From: Rhodococcoides corynebacterioides NBRC 14404 | Lineage (GTDB): Bacteria; Actinomycetota; Actinomycetes; Mycobacteriales; Mycobacteriaceae | NCBI RefSeq assembly: GCF_001894765.1 | Contig: NZ_BCWV01000002.1 | Location: 1 to 64,000, forward strand | Direction of reading: 5' to 3' | DNA length: 64,000 nucleotides | Shown: piece after piece, positions 8,654-18,767 of the stretch | How positions within the stretch are numbered: the stretch's first letter is position 1 | Layout of the letters: every line of letters begins with the position of its first letter | Notes under the pieces: generated by a model | Database searches by the model: none | Told to the model about the DNA's origin: nothing | What the model saw: the letters and a program-made list of their open reading frames with translations, nothing else | Made by a program: the position numbers and the translations under genes

Positions 8654-9787
8654 TCAGGCGATGCGAACGCCCCGCGGGAGCCGGCCGGCGGGGACCCGGA
8701 GTCGACGCGCGGCCGCCGTGAGCCCCAGTGCGCCGAACGCGGCGTTCATCGCGAGCCCGACGTACCAGCTGTCGCCGACCGAGGCGGTCTCGTGGGCGCG
8801 CTGCTCGGCGTATGGGGAGGCGAGGCGGCTCGAGTCGGTGGAGTACCGCGCGCCAGTGGACTCGTCCGCGCACGTGGAATCGGTGATCCACGGGCCGGTC
8901 CGCGCGTCCGACAGCGCGTCGGCTGCCGAGGACGCGAGGGTGGGCGGGCGCGTGTCGCGGTACGACCAGGCGTTCGGATTGTCGTGCGCGGCCACCACGT
9001 CGGGGATCAGGAGGAACGGGTGGGGTGCGAGCAGCCACCAGATGCGTTCGGTGTGGGCGAAGGACTGGGTGACCTCGACGTCTCGGCACGTCGGGAGCGC
9101 GTCGGCCGGCGCGGCGGGGTCGTAGACGTACTCCGCGCGGACGACGCGGTGGTCCTGCGAGACGGGCTGCAGCAGCAGGCCGAAGACGGCGGGCAGGCCC
9201 AGCAGGACCGTGAACACCGCGGCCTGCGTCAGGACTGCCGAGCCCGCGGGACGCGCGGTCAGCGCCGAGAAGCCCAGCCCCACACCGCACCAGCACAGGA
9301 ACACCAGACACAGCACCACGACACCGAGCAGTCCGGGGCCGACGCCGTAGGGGGCGGACACGATGCCCCACACCAGATACGGTGACGCCACCGCGACGAG
9401 GGCCAGGCAGGACGCCCAGCCACCGAGCAGCTTGCCGACGGCGATCTGCCACGCGCTCACCGGCGTTGCCTGGACGACCGCGAGGACCGCGTCCTTGCGG
9501 TCCCCGTTGATCGACGTGGCCGTCAGGGTCGGGGCGAGCACCAGTCCGACGAACACCACGATCGCCCCGACGATGACGTAGAGGTTCTGAGCCCAGTCCG
9601 CGTAGTCGGCCGAGCCGGCGCCCACCATCACGTACAGCGAGCCGAGGACCACCAGCGACACGACGGCGAAAGCCGCTGCAGCACTGACCTTCCACCGCGT
9701 GGTGCGCAATCGCTGCCGCAGATCGAGCTGCACCAGCACGAGGACGCCGGACCACCACCGCGCGGCCCGCTCCCGTCGCGCGCTCAC
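8654..9787 (-). CDS. ABC transporter permease
   Basis: The product (377 residues) has six strongly hydrophobic segments: five in the first two thirds, then a large polar loop rich in Asp, Tyr and Cys, then a sixth near the C-terminus. The motif TSINGDRKDAVLAVVQATP between TM2 and TM3 is typical of ABC-2 type permeases. The GTG start overlaps the stop of the ATPase gene (GTGA), so the two subunits are made together. The long loop before the last helix is probably extracytoplasmic. The substrate is unknown. Confidence 0.78.
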   Translation of the reverse strand: MSARRERAARWWSGVLVLVQLDLRQRLRTTRWKVSAAAAFAVVSLVVLGSLYVMVGAGSADYADWAQNLYVIVGAIVVFVGLVLAPTLTATSINGDRKDAVLAVVQATPVSAWQIAVGKLLGGWASCLALVAVASPYLVWGIVSAPYGVGPGLLGVVVLCLVFLCWCGVGLGFSALTARPAGSAVLTQAAVFTVLLGLPAVFGLLLQPVSQDHRVVRAEYVYDPAAPADALPTCRDVEVTQSFAHTERIWWLLAPHPFLLIPDVVAAHDNPNAWSYRDTRPPTLASSAADALSDARTGPWITDSTCADESTGARYSTDSSRLASPYAEQRAHETASVGDSWYVGLAMNAAFGALGLTAAARRLRVPAGRLPRGVRIA

Positions 9788-10623
9788 GTGCGGTCCGCCT
9801 CGAGCGCGAGGTAGGCGTCCTCGAGTTCCGTGTCCACCCTGGCGAATTCGGCGATACGACGTCCGGCGCTCACCTGGTCCGCGAGGTGCGCGGCTGCGGC
9901 CTCCTCGTCGGGGAAGTCGAGGACGTCGGCGCCCGATTCGGGACTGCCGACCTCGCGCATCCGCCACCGATGCCCGACGCGCCGCTCCCGCTCGTGCGTG
10001 CGCCCGGCGGTCACGAAGACGACGTCGTCGACGGAGGCGGACAGCTCGGACAGCACGTGCGAGGAGACCAGCACCGCGCAGCCGTCGTCGGCGAGGGAGC
10101 GGAGGGTGTCCCGCAGGTCGACCCGTGAGCGGGGATCCATGCCGGAGGCGGGCTCGTCGAGCAGGAGTACCCGCGGCCGGTGGACGAGTGCGCGCGCGAA
10201 ACCGAGGCGCTGTTTCTGCCCGCGCGAGAGTTCGTGGGCGGAGCGGAAGGCGAAGTCCTCGAGGTGGACGGTGCGCAGCAGGTCGGCGGCGCGGTCCCGG
10301 GCGGCCGACCGCGACAGGCCGTGCAGTCGGCCGAACGTCTCCAGGATCTCCAGGGCGGTGAGGCTGTCCCAGGTGCCGAACACGTCCGGCATCCACCCGA
10401 CGCTCGACCGCAACCGGGTGGAGTCGGCGGGCTCGTCGTCGAGGGTGAGGGTGCCGGAATCGGGCGCCAGCAGGCCGGCGAGCAGGAGCAGCAGGGTGGT
10501 CTTGCCGGCGCCGTTGGGTCCGACGAGGCCGGTGATGCGGCCGGGTCGGAGGGTGACGTCGGCGTGCGTGACGGCCGGGTGCCGACCGAAGGACCGCGTC
10601 AGGGCGCGGGCGGTCAGGGACAT
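9784..10623 (-). CDS. ABC transporter ATP-binding protein
   Basis: The 279-residue protein has Walker A GPNGAGKTT, a degenerate signature LSRGQKQRLGF, Walker B RVLLLDEPASGMD and the H-loop SSH. Order and spacing are those of CcmA/drug-export type ATPases paired with ABC-2 permeases. It ends with an extra domain of about 70 residues seen in many such exporters. It is the first gene of a two-gene operon with the permease that overlaps it. Upstream is the dnaK promoter region, transcribed in the opposite direction. Substrate not predictable. Confidence 0.88.
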   Translation of the reverse strand: MSLTARALTRSFGRHPAVTHADVTLRPGRITGLVGPNGAGKTTLLLLLAGLLAPDSGTLTLDDEPADSTRLRSSVGWMPDVFGTWDSLTALEILETFGRLHGLSRSAARDRAADLLRTVHLEDFAFRSAHELSRGQKQRLGFARALVHRPRVLLLDEPASGMDPRSRVDLRDTLRSLADDGCAVLVSSHVLSELSASVDDVVFVTAGRTHERERRVGHRWRMREVGSPESGADVLDFPDEEAAAAHLADQVSAGRRIAEFARVDTELEDAYLALEADRT

Positions 10624-10800
10624 GGGGCGGACCCTAACCGCTCTAGGTGGCGGACGGGCGTGCCCGGCTGCACACAGGTCGGCCGGATCGCCGGGATCCC
10701 GTCGATACGGCCGGGTTGTGTGCCACCACGCAGGTCCGGAACCCCGTGACGGGGTACGGGAACAAAGTCCACCCGGCGCCCGTTGAGCCGTACGACTGCC

Positions 10801-10821
10801 ATTGAGCGTGGTCCACTCAAG
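10801..10821. promoter_or_regulatory. HAIR element 1 (HspR operator)
   Basis: ATTGAGC, seven bases, ACTCAAG: close to the known HAIR consensus CTTGAGT-N7-ACTCAAG bound by HspR. It lies just upstream of a TTGACG -35-like hexamer at 10828. Confidence 0.85.
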
Positions 10822-10827
10822 GAGAAC

Positions 10828-10857
10828 TTGACGGGTACGGAATCCGACAGGCAAACT
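10828..10857 (+). promoter_or_regulatory. Candidate dnaK promoter
   Basis: TTGACG at 10828-10833 and a weak CAAACT at 10852-10857 are spaced 18 bases apart and lie between the two HAIR elements, so HspR bound at either site would cover the promoter. The -10 assignment is tentative. Confidence 0.45.
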
Positions 10858-10876
10858 TGAGCGCAGTTCGCTCAGG
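10856..10876. promoter_or_regulatory. HAIR element 2 (HspR operator)
   Basis: CTTGAGC, seven bases, GCTCAGG: a second HspR-type inverted repeat with one imperfect arm, between the candidate -10 and the dnaK ribosome-binding site. Confidence 0.78.
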
Positions 10877-10923
10877 CAGGCAGCTTGTCGAATCACCCGA
10901 GCATCTATCAGGAGGTTTCTCAC

Positions 10924-12768
<1,845 letters not shown>

Positions 12769-12779
12769 GTGGAGAGAAG

Positions 12780-13394
12780 ATGGGTGCGGACGACACCGAC
12801 CAGGTGAACGACCCCGCCGTCGATCCCGCCGCCGAGGAGACCTTCGCGGGTCCCTCGGCGGGGGAGCCCTCCGCGGCGGACGACGGTGCCGCCGCCGACG
12901 AGGCTGCCGATGCCCCTGCCGCCGAGCAGGATCGGGAACCGGAGAAGGACGAGCTCGCCGAGCGCACTGCGGATCTGCAGCGGCTGTCGGCCGAGTTCGC
13001 CAACTACCGGCGCCGGGTCGCCCGGGACAAGCAGACCGACATCGAGAACGCCAAGGCGTCCGTGTTGTCGGAACTGTTGCCGGTGCTCGACGATCTCGAT
13101 CGCGCACGTCAGCACGGTGACCTCGAGTCGGGACCGCTGAAGTCGGTGGCGGACAAGCTCGAAGGCGTGTTCACGGCTCAGGGCGTCTCGTCCTTCGGCG
13201 CCGAGGGCGACGCGTTCGATCCCGCGGTCCACGAGGCCGTTCAGCACGAGGGCGACGGCAGCAACCCGGTGATCGGCAGCGTGTTCCGCAAGGGATACAC
13301 GGCCGGGGAGCGAGTGCTGCGGACGGCCATGGTGGCCGTCGTGGACGGCCCGACCGGCACCGAATCGGCCACCGACGGCCCGGATTCGGCCTAG
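12780..13394 (+). CDS. grpE: Nucleotide exchange factor GrpE
   Basis: A long acidic, disordered N-terminus (Asp, Glu, Ala rich, about 60 residues) leads into the GrpE coiled coil ([20 protein letters not shown]) and the C-terminal beta domain ([32 protein letters not shown]). It promotes ADP release from DnaK. The ATG at 12780 follows GGAGAG at 12771-12776; an in-frame GTG at 12765 overlaps the dnaK stop and is the alternative start. It is the second gene of the heat-shock operon. Confidence 0.95.
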   Translation: MGADDTDQVNDPAVDPAAEETFAGPSAGEPSAADDGAAADEAADAPAAEQDREPEKDELAERTADLQRLSAEFANYRRRVARDKQTDIENAKASVLSELLPVLDDLDRARQHGDLESGPLKSVADKLEGVFTAQGVSSFGAEGDAFDPAVHEAVQHEGDGSNPVIGSVFRKGYTAGERVLRTAMVAVVDGPTGTESATDGPDSA

Positions 13395-13439
13395 GTTCAC
13401 GACGAGCCGCATGATCGACACGAGAGGAGGAGACGACCG

Positions 13440-14612
13440 GTGAGCCAGCGGGAGTGGATCGAGAAGGACTTCTACAAGGAGCTGGGCGTCTCCTCCTCCG
13501 CGTCGCAGGACGAGATCAAGAAGGCGTACCGCAAGCTGGCGCGGGACAACCATCCGGATTCCAATCCGGGCAACGCGACCGCCGAGGCCAAGTTCAAGGC
13601 CGTCAGCGAGGCCAACGCGGTGCTGTCGGACCCGGCCAAGCGCAAGGAGTACGACGAGGCCCGATCCCTGTTCGCCAGTGGCGGTTTCGGCCGGGGCGGG
13701 TTCTCGCCGGGCGGCGGGACCAACTTCGGCGGCGGATCGGCGGGCGGTTTCGACGTCGGTGACCTGTTCGGCGGCGGCGCCGGGGGAGCCGATCTCGGCG
13801 ACATCTTCGGCGGCCTGTTCAACCGCGGCGGCCAGACGCGTACGTCGTCGGCGTCGCGGCCCCGCAAGGGCAGCGATCTGACCGCCGACGTCACCCTGAG
13901 TTTCCGCGATGCGGCGACGGGCACGTCGGTACCGCTGTCGATCACCAGCCCGTCGTCGTGCACGACGTGCCACGGCAGCGGAGCGAAACCGGGTACCAGC
14001 CCGCGGGTCTGCCCGCGGTGCAACGGATCCGGTGTCGTCAGCCGCAACCAGGGCGCATTCGGCTTCAGTGAGCCGTGCGACGACTGCCGCGGGACCGGCT
14101 CGATCATCGACGACCCGTGTGGCGACTGCCGGGGGACCGGCGTGCAGAACCGCACCCGCTCGGTCACGGTGCGGGTTCCGGCCGGTGTGGCGGACGGCCA
14201 GCGGGTTCGCGTGGCCGGCCGCGGCGAGGCCGGTCTCCGGGGCGCGGCGGCCGGCGATCTCCTGGTCACCGTGCACGTGACGCCGGACCGCGTGTTCGGT
14301 CGGAGCGGAGACGATCTGACATTGGTGATCCCGGTGTCCTACAGCGAGTTGGTGCTCGGCACCACCCTGTCGGTCCCGACGCTCGACGCTCGGGTGGGGC
14401 TCAAGGTGCCGCCCGGAACCGCGGACGGCCGGACCTTCCGGGTGAAGGGTCGCGGGATCGCGAAGAAGACGACCACCGGTGACCTGCTGGTCACGGTGAA
14501 GGTGGCGGTGCCGTCCGACCTGGACGATGCTGCCCGAGAAGCATTGGAGCAGTACGCCGAGGCCGAGCGGGCGGGCGGATTCGATCCCCGTGCGGGCTGG
14601 CCCGGCGCCTGA
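13440..14612 (+). CDS. dnaJ: Chaperone DnaJ (Hsp40)
   Basis: The 390-residue type I J-protein has a J domain with the HPD motif (DNHPDSNPG, about residues 37-45), a Gly/Phe-rich linker (roughly 80-135) and four CxxCxGxG-type zinc repeats ([32 protein letters not shown]). C-terminal client-binding domains follow. The N-terminus [17 protein letters not shown] is the form typical of the operon-encoded actinobacterial DnaJ. The GTG start at 13440 has GAGGAGGAG upstream. It stimulates DnaK ATPase and delivers substrates. Confidence 0.97.
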   Translation: MSQREWIEKDFYKELGVSSSASQDEIKKAYRKLARDNHPDSNPGNATAEAKFKAVSEANAVLSDPAKRKEYDEARSLFASGGFGRGGFSPGGGTNFGGGSAGGFDVGDLFGGGAGGADLGDIFGGLFNRGGQTRTSSASRPRKGSDLTADVTLSFRDAATGTSVPLSITSPSSCTTCHGSGAKPGTSPRVCPRCNGSGVVSRNQGAFGFSEPCDDCRGTGSIIDDPCGDCRGTGVQNRTRSVTVRVPAGVADGQRVRVAGRGEAGLRGAAAGDLLVTVHVTPDRVFGRSGDDLTLVIPVSYSELVLGTTLSVPTLDARVGLKVPPGTADGRTFRVKGRGIAKKTTTGDLLVTVKVAVPSDLDDAAREALEQYAEAERAGGFDPRAGWPGA

Positions 14613-14662
14613 CCGCGGGCAGGGCCCGGAGCGCGTACCGAGAGACGAGAGGGGCGAGGGTG

Positions 14663-15112
14663 ATGGCGAACGACGCGAGCGAGAGCCGCGCTGCTCGGGG
14701 GGTGCGCGCCGGTGGCAACCCGGCCGATGCGGCTGCTGACCCCGACGCCCGCATCTTCGTCATCTCGGTCGCCGCGGAACTGGCCGGGATGCACGCACAG
14801 ACGCTGCGTACGTACGACCGGCTCGGCCTGGTGACGCCGCACCGCACCACCGGCGGCGGGCGTCGATACTCGCCGCGTGACGTGGCGCTGTTGCGCGAGG
14901 TGCAGCGCCTCTCGCAGGACGAGGGGGTCAACCTCGCCGGGATCAAGCGCATCATCGAGCTGACCAATCAGGTCGAGGCGTTGCAGTCACGGATCAGCGA
15001 GATGGCGGCCGAGTTGGCGCAACTGCACGCGGGCATGCGTCGGGATCTCGTTCCGGTGCAACGGAGCAACGCGCTCGTCGTGTGGCAGCCGCGTCAACGC
15101 AAGCAGCAGTGA
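14663..15112 (+). CDS. hspR: Heat-shock repressor HspR (MerR family)
   Basis: The product (about 149 residues) has the MerR-type winged helix AAELAGMHAQTLRTYDRLGLVTPHRT with the RYSPRDVALLREVQ wing, followed by a coiled coil of about 30 residues. This is the actinobacterial HspR, which binds HAIR sites with DnaK as co-repressor. Its location as the last gene of the operon that it controls, with two HAIR elements in front of dnaK, is the classic autoregulatory arrangement. A GTG one codon upstream (14660) overlaps the ATG as GTGATG, and the ribosome-binding site is GAGGGGCGAGGG. The N-terminal extension of about 25 residues is longer than in mycobacteria. Confidence 0.95.
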   Translation: MANDASESRAARGVRAGGNPADAAADPDARIFVISVAAELAGMHAQTLRTYDRLGLVTPHRTTGGGRRYSPRDVALLREVQRLSQDEGVNLAGIKRIIELTNQVEALQSRISEMAAELAQLHAGMRRDLVPVQRSNALVVWQPRQRKQQ

Positions 15113-15131
15113 CACCGAGCAGCGTGAACGT

Positions 15132-15908
15132 TCAGCCCCGTCGGATGTTCTCCGGCGGGGTTCCCGTCGTCTCCAGCGCCCGCACCGTGAACGACGCCAT
15201 CGCGGGCGATCCGCACACCAGGACCCGTTGGTCGAGGTAGGGGCCCCGCCGTGCGGCGGCTTCTCCCACCCGGCCCGGGAGGAGGCGATCCGGGCCGTAC
15301 GTGGCGTCGGGCATCGCCAGCAGGCGGTTCTGCTCCGCGGCGTCGAACCACGGATCCCGGTGGGGCGGGTCCGCGGGCCGTTCGGTCACGGGAAGCACCG
15401 TCAGCCAGGGATACTCGCGGGCCATGAGCCACACCATGTCCGCGGCGTAGAGGTCGCGCGGCGAGCGGCCGCCCATGAAGAGACGGACCCGCGGCGGCGT
15501 GCGGCGACGCGCGACGTCCCGCAGGATCGCCAGCATCGGAGCCAATCCCGTTCCCCCGGCGATCATCACGACGTCGTCGTCGGACGGGTCGATCCGCAGG
15601 TCGCCGGCGGGGGAGGCGAGAGTCCACACGTCGCCCTCGCGCGTGTCGTCCACGATGGTGCCGCTGACCCAACCGCCGGGGACGGCGCGCACGTGGAATT
15701 CGTACTTGCCGTCGCGGGACGGCGGCATCGCGGGTGAGTACCGCCGGGCACCGCGCGGTGCAGCGGGCACCGTGACGGCGAGCGACTGTCCCGGCTCGAA
15801 GGGGACGAGGTCCCCCACGAGGCGGACCACCACCAGATCCTCACGGAGCCGGTAGGTCTGGACCACCTGCGCGGTCGCCGCCCCCGGGACGTCGACGGGG
15901 GACACCAT
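15132..15908 (-). CDS. FAD-binding oxidoreductase (FNR-like)
   Basis: This 258-residue ferredoxin-NADP reductase-like protein has the FAD-binding RRYSPAMPP motif, a pyrophosphate-binding GTIVDD region, the NAD(P)-binding GGTGLAPMLAIL and a C-terminal VCGSPAM. It has no ferredoxin or globin domain, so it resembles the reductase half of flavohemoproteins and needs an external electron partner that is not visible nearby. The ATG overlaps the otsA stop by one base (TGATG), indicating coupling to the trehalose gene. Physiological role unknown. Confidence 0.75.
   Translation of the reverse strand: MVSPVDVPGAATAQVVQTYRLREDLVVVRLVGDLVPFEPGQSLAVTVPAAPRGARRYSPAMPPSRDGKYEFHVRAVPGGWVSGTIVDDTREGDVWTLASPAGDLRIDPSDDDVVMIAGGTGLAPMLAILRDVARRRTPPRVRLFMGGRSPRDLYAADMVWLMAREYPWLTVLPVTERPADPPHRDPWFDAAEQNRLLAMPDATYGPDRLLPGRVGEAAARRGPYLDQRVLVCGSPAMASFTVRALETTGTPPENIRRG
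15136..15160. terminator. Hairpin between convergent hspR and oxidoreductase
   Basis: CCCCGTCGG (15136-15144) pairs with CCGGCGGGG (15152-15160), nine pairs including one G-T, around a 7-nt loop. It lies at the convergent junction and overlaps the last codons of the minus-strand gene. Confidence 0.5.
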
Positions 15909-17386
15909 CAGACGGTGGCCTGGCCGATCTCCCGATTGGAGACCAGCTGGGTCGGAGCGGTGTCCTCGCCGGTGCGGTCGAGAGCGGCGAGGAACGAGCG
16001 GGCCCACCGATCGACGTCGTGCGCGAGGACCTGCCGACGCATCGCCCGCATGTGCCGGCGGCCGTCCTCCGCGTCCTGCTCGATGGCGGCCATCATGGCG
16101 TCGGCCACGTTGTCCAGATCGTGCGGGTTGCACTGGTATGCCTGGCGCAGTTCCGCTGCGGCGCCGGTGAACTCGCTCAGCACCAGCGCTCCGCCGAGGT
16201 CGCTGCGGCAGGCGACGTACTCCTTGGCCACCAGGTTCATGCCGTCCCGGATCGGCGTCACCAGCATCACGTCGGCGGCGACGTAGTAGGCGATGAGTTC
16301 CTCGCGAGGGATCGGCCGGTGGAGATAGTGCACCACGGGGTGTCCGACGCGGCCGAACTCGCCGTTGATGCGGCCGACCTTGCTCTCGATCTCCCCGCGC
16401 ATGTGCCGGTAGCTCTCCACCCGCTCACGGCTGGGGGTGGCCACCTGGATCATGACGACGTCCTCGGGATCGACCTTCTCGGAGAGCAGCAGTTCGTGGA
16501 ACGCGCCCAGCCGGACGTCGATGCCCTTGGTGTAGTCGAGGCGGTCGACGCCGAGCATGATGACCTTCGGATCGCCCAGTTCGGTGCGGATCTCGCGGGC
16601 GCGGTCGCGAATCGACTTGCGCTTGCTCTTCTCGTCCATCTCCCCGGAATCGATGGAGATGGGGAAGGCGCCGACGCGGACGGTGCGGAACCCCACCTGG
16701 ACCACGCCGAGCTTGGACCGGACGCCGATGTTGCCGCGGGAGGTCGGTTGGCCGGCGAGGCGACGGGAGAGATAGAGGAAGTTCTGCGCGCCGCCGGGGA
16801 GGTGGAAGCCGATGAGGTCGGCGCCGAGCAGTCCCTCGACGATCTCGGTGCGCCACGGCATCTGCATGAACAGCTCGACCGGCGGGAACGGGATGTGCAG
16901 GAAGAAGCCGATGGTGAGGTCGGGGCGGAGCATGCGCAGCATCTTCGGCACGAGCTGCAGCTGGTAGTCCTGGATCCAGACGGTGGCGTTCTGGGCGGCG
17001 GCCGTGCTGGTGGCCTCGGCGAAGCGACGATTGACCTCGACGTACGCCTCCCACCAGGTGCGGTCGTACACCGGCCGCACGATCACGTCGTGATAGAGCG
17101 GCCAGAGCGTCGCGTTGGAGAATCCCTCGTAGTAGTCGGCGACCTCGCGCTCGGACAGCGGGACGGGAACCAGTTCGAGGCCGTCGTCCTCGAACGGCTC
17201 GACCTCGACGTCGGGCACCCCGGGCCAGCCGACCCACGCGCCGTTGTTGCTGCGCAGGATCGGCTCGAGCGCGGTGACCAGCCCGCCGGGGCTGCGCTTC
17301 CACCGCCGGGACCCGTCCGGTGCGGTGTCGAGATCGACCGGCAAGCGGTTGGCGACGACGACGAAATCCGAACCTTCTGCGGTCAC
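15908..17386 (-). CDS. otsA: Trehalose-6-phosphate synthase
   Basis: The 492-residue GT20 enzyme makes trehalose-6-phosphate from an NDP-glucose and glucose-6-phosphate. Visible family motifs are VVVANRLPV at the N-terminus, the glucose-6-phosphate-side [13 protein letters not shown] and [22 protein letters not shown], the donor-site [11 protein letters not shown] and [12 protein letters not shown]. Length and motif order are complete. The matching phosphatase (otsB) is not adjacent. Trehalose is both an osmoprotectant and the carrier for mycolic acids in this group. A 56-residue gene lies 84 bases upstream and the FNR-like gene overlaps downstream, so the three may be one transcript. Confidence 0.95.
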   Translation of the reverse strand: MTAEGSDFVVVANRLPVDLDTAPDGSRRWKRSPGGLVTALEPILRSNNGAWVGWPGVPDVEVEPFEDDGLELVPVPLSEREVADYYEGFSNATLWPLYHDVIVRPVYDRTWWEAYVEVNRRFAEATSTAAAQNATVWIQDYQLQLVPKMLRMLRPDLTIGFFLHIPFPPVELFMQMPWRTEIVEGLLGADLIGFHLPGGAQNFLYLSRRLAGQPTSRGNIGVRSKLGVVQVGFRTVRVGAFPISIDSGEMDEKSKRKSIRDRAREIRTELGDPKVIMLGVDRLDYTKGIDVRLGAFHELLLSEKVDPEDVVMIQVATPSRERVESYRHMRGEIESKVGRINGEFGRVGHPVVHYLHRPIPREELIAYYVAADVMLVTPIRDGMNLVAKEYVACRSDLGGALVLSEFTGAAAELRQAYQCNPHDLDNVADAMMAAIEQDAEDGRRHMRAMRRQVLAHDVDRWARSFLAALDRTGEDTAPTQLVSNREIGQATV

Positions 17387-17470
17387 TGCTGTCCTTCGTG
17401 GTGCCTCGTGTCCCGGCGTGCTGCTGTCGGACCCGGTGTACCCCGACGGGCCCGGATCACCCCGCGCCGG

Positions 17471-17641
17471 TCAGACGGCCTTGGCGGCGGGCGCGATACC
17501 GAGCATGGAGAGCAACATGATGCACTCGTCGGCGTCGGTGGCGTAGGCCGCGACGACGCGCTGCGCCTGGCTCGCGGTCTCGTCCGCGACGGGTTCGATG
17601 TCCTCGTCGACGATGTCGGTGTCGGGGGTGCTGGCGGCCAT
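17471..17641 (-). CDS. Small acidic protein of unknown function
   Basis: This 56-residue frame starts at ATG 17641 with a GGGAG ribosome-binding site upstream. The N-terminal half is acidic (DTDIVDEDIEPVADE) and the C-terminal half is a hydrophobic helix ending ECIMLLSMLGIAPAAKAV with a single Cys. Position and direction suggest co-transcription with otsA. I do not recognise a family. Codon use agrees with coding, but the short length keeps confidence moderate. Confidence 0.6.
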   Translation of the reverse strand: MAASTPDTDIVDEDIEPVADETASQAQRVVAAYATDADECIMLLSMLGIAPAAKAV

Positions 17642-17895
17642 GGTGCGATTCTCCCGGGTGTGGTGCGGTGTGGTGGTCTCACGTGCATTCGGTGGTGGGC
17701 CGCGTGAGAGGCGACACGTCCGCACGCACTCTAGGAGAACTCGCCCGGTGCTCGCAAAAATCCCGTGCTCGTGCGCAGCACGAGGGGGCGACACGAGGTG
17801 AGGACGCGGCGGACCGCCCGGTAGCGTCGTGCATCGCCACAGCTTCACCGGTTGCCACGGCGTCACGAGTCGCCACGGACGAGGAAGGACCCCCG

Positions 17896-18726
17896 ATGCC
17901 CCCTGCATCAGTCAACGAGGTGGTGACCGTCAACGGGATTCCGCTGAACCACACCGTGACGGGATCGGGCCCGTTGGTGGTCATGGTCATGGGGACGGGC
18001 AGTCCCGGGCGGGTGTGGGCGCTCCACCAGGTGCCCGCCATCGTGGCCGCGGGGTACCGGGTGTGCACCTTCGACAACCGCGGCATCGCTCCGAGCCACG
18101 AGTCCGTCGAGGGGATGCAGATCTCCGACCTCGTGGCCGACACCGCCGGTCTGATCGAGCACGTGCGTACCGACGCCGGCGAGAAGGCCGTCGTGGTGGG
18201 CACGTCCATGGGGGCGAGGGTGGCGCAGGAGCTGGCGCTCGCCCGGCCCGATCTGGTCTCGCGCGCGGTGTTCTCCGCCGGGCACGCGCGTCTCGACGCG
18301 TTCCAGCAGGTGCTGGGCGAGGGTGAGCGGCAGCTGGCCGATAGCGGCATCGCATTGCCGCCGAAGTACGCCGCGGCGGTGACGGCCGTGATGAACCTGT
18401 CGCCGGCGTCGCTGCGCGACGAGTCGGCGGCGCGCGACTGGTTGGACCTCTTCGAGTTCTCGGTCCAGCCGCTCACGGCGGGGCAACGGGCGCAGCTGTC
18501 GATGGACGAGACGTTCGACCGTCGTCGGGACTACGCGCGCATCACGGTTCCCTGCCTGTCGATCGGGTTCGCCGACGACCGGATGATCCCGGCGTACCTC
18601 TCGCGTGAGGTGGCGGACGTGATTCCGGGTGCGACGTACGTCGAGATCCCCGACGCGGGTCACTACGGCTACCTGGAGAAGCCGGACGAGTTCAACCGCG
18701 CAATCCTGGACTTCCTCCGGGGGTAG
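17896..18726 (+). CDS. Alpha/beta hydrolase next to the NRPS, candidate releasing thioesterase
   Basis: This 276-residue alpha/beta hydrolase has the nucleophile elbow GTSMGA (about residues 102-107), an oxyanion region VMVMGTGSPGRVW, an acid residue likely in FADDRMIP, and the catalytic His in DAGHYGYLE near the C-terminus. It ends 40 bases before the NRPS start and reads in the same direction. The NRPS has no thioesterase domain, and coelichelin-type clusters use a stand-alone esterase, so release of the finished peptide is a reasonable inferred role. An unrelated ester hydrolase cannot be excluded. ATG 17896 is preceded by GAGGAAGGA. Confidence 0.75.
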   Translation: MPPASVNEVVTVNGIPLNHTVTGSGPLVVMVMGTGSPGRVWALHQVPAIVAAGYRVCTFDNRGIAPSHESVEGMQISDLVADTAGLIEHVRTDAGEKAVVVGTSMGARVAQELALARPDLVSRAVFSAGHARLDAFQQVLGEGERQLADSGIALPPKYAAAVTAVMNLSPASLRDESAARDWLDLFEFSVQPLTAGQRAQLSMDETFDRRRDYARITVPCLSIGFADDRMIPAYLSREVADVIPGATYVEIPDAGHYGYLEKPDEFNRAILDFLRG

Positions 18727-18748
18727 TGCCGCCGACCGACGGCTCGGC

Positions 18749-18767
18749 TTAGGTTAGCCTACGTTCA
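18749..18767 (+). promoter_or_regulatory. IdeR/DmdR-type iron box at the NRPS start
   Basis: TTAGGTTAGCCTACGTTCA matches the iron-box consensus TTAGGTTAGSCTAACCTAA at about 15 of 19 positions. The box ends on the first base of the NRPS ATG, so the promoter must be very close and the transcript may be leaderless. Iron-loaded IdeR would block transcription. Confidence 0.75.

Noticed and set aside
15566..15844. Alternative minus-strand frame inside the FNR-like gene
   Set aside because: Arg/Ser/Pro-rich shadow of the true frame, which shows FAD and NAD motifs.
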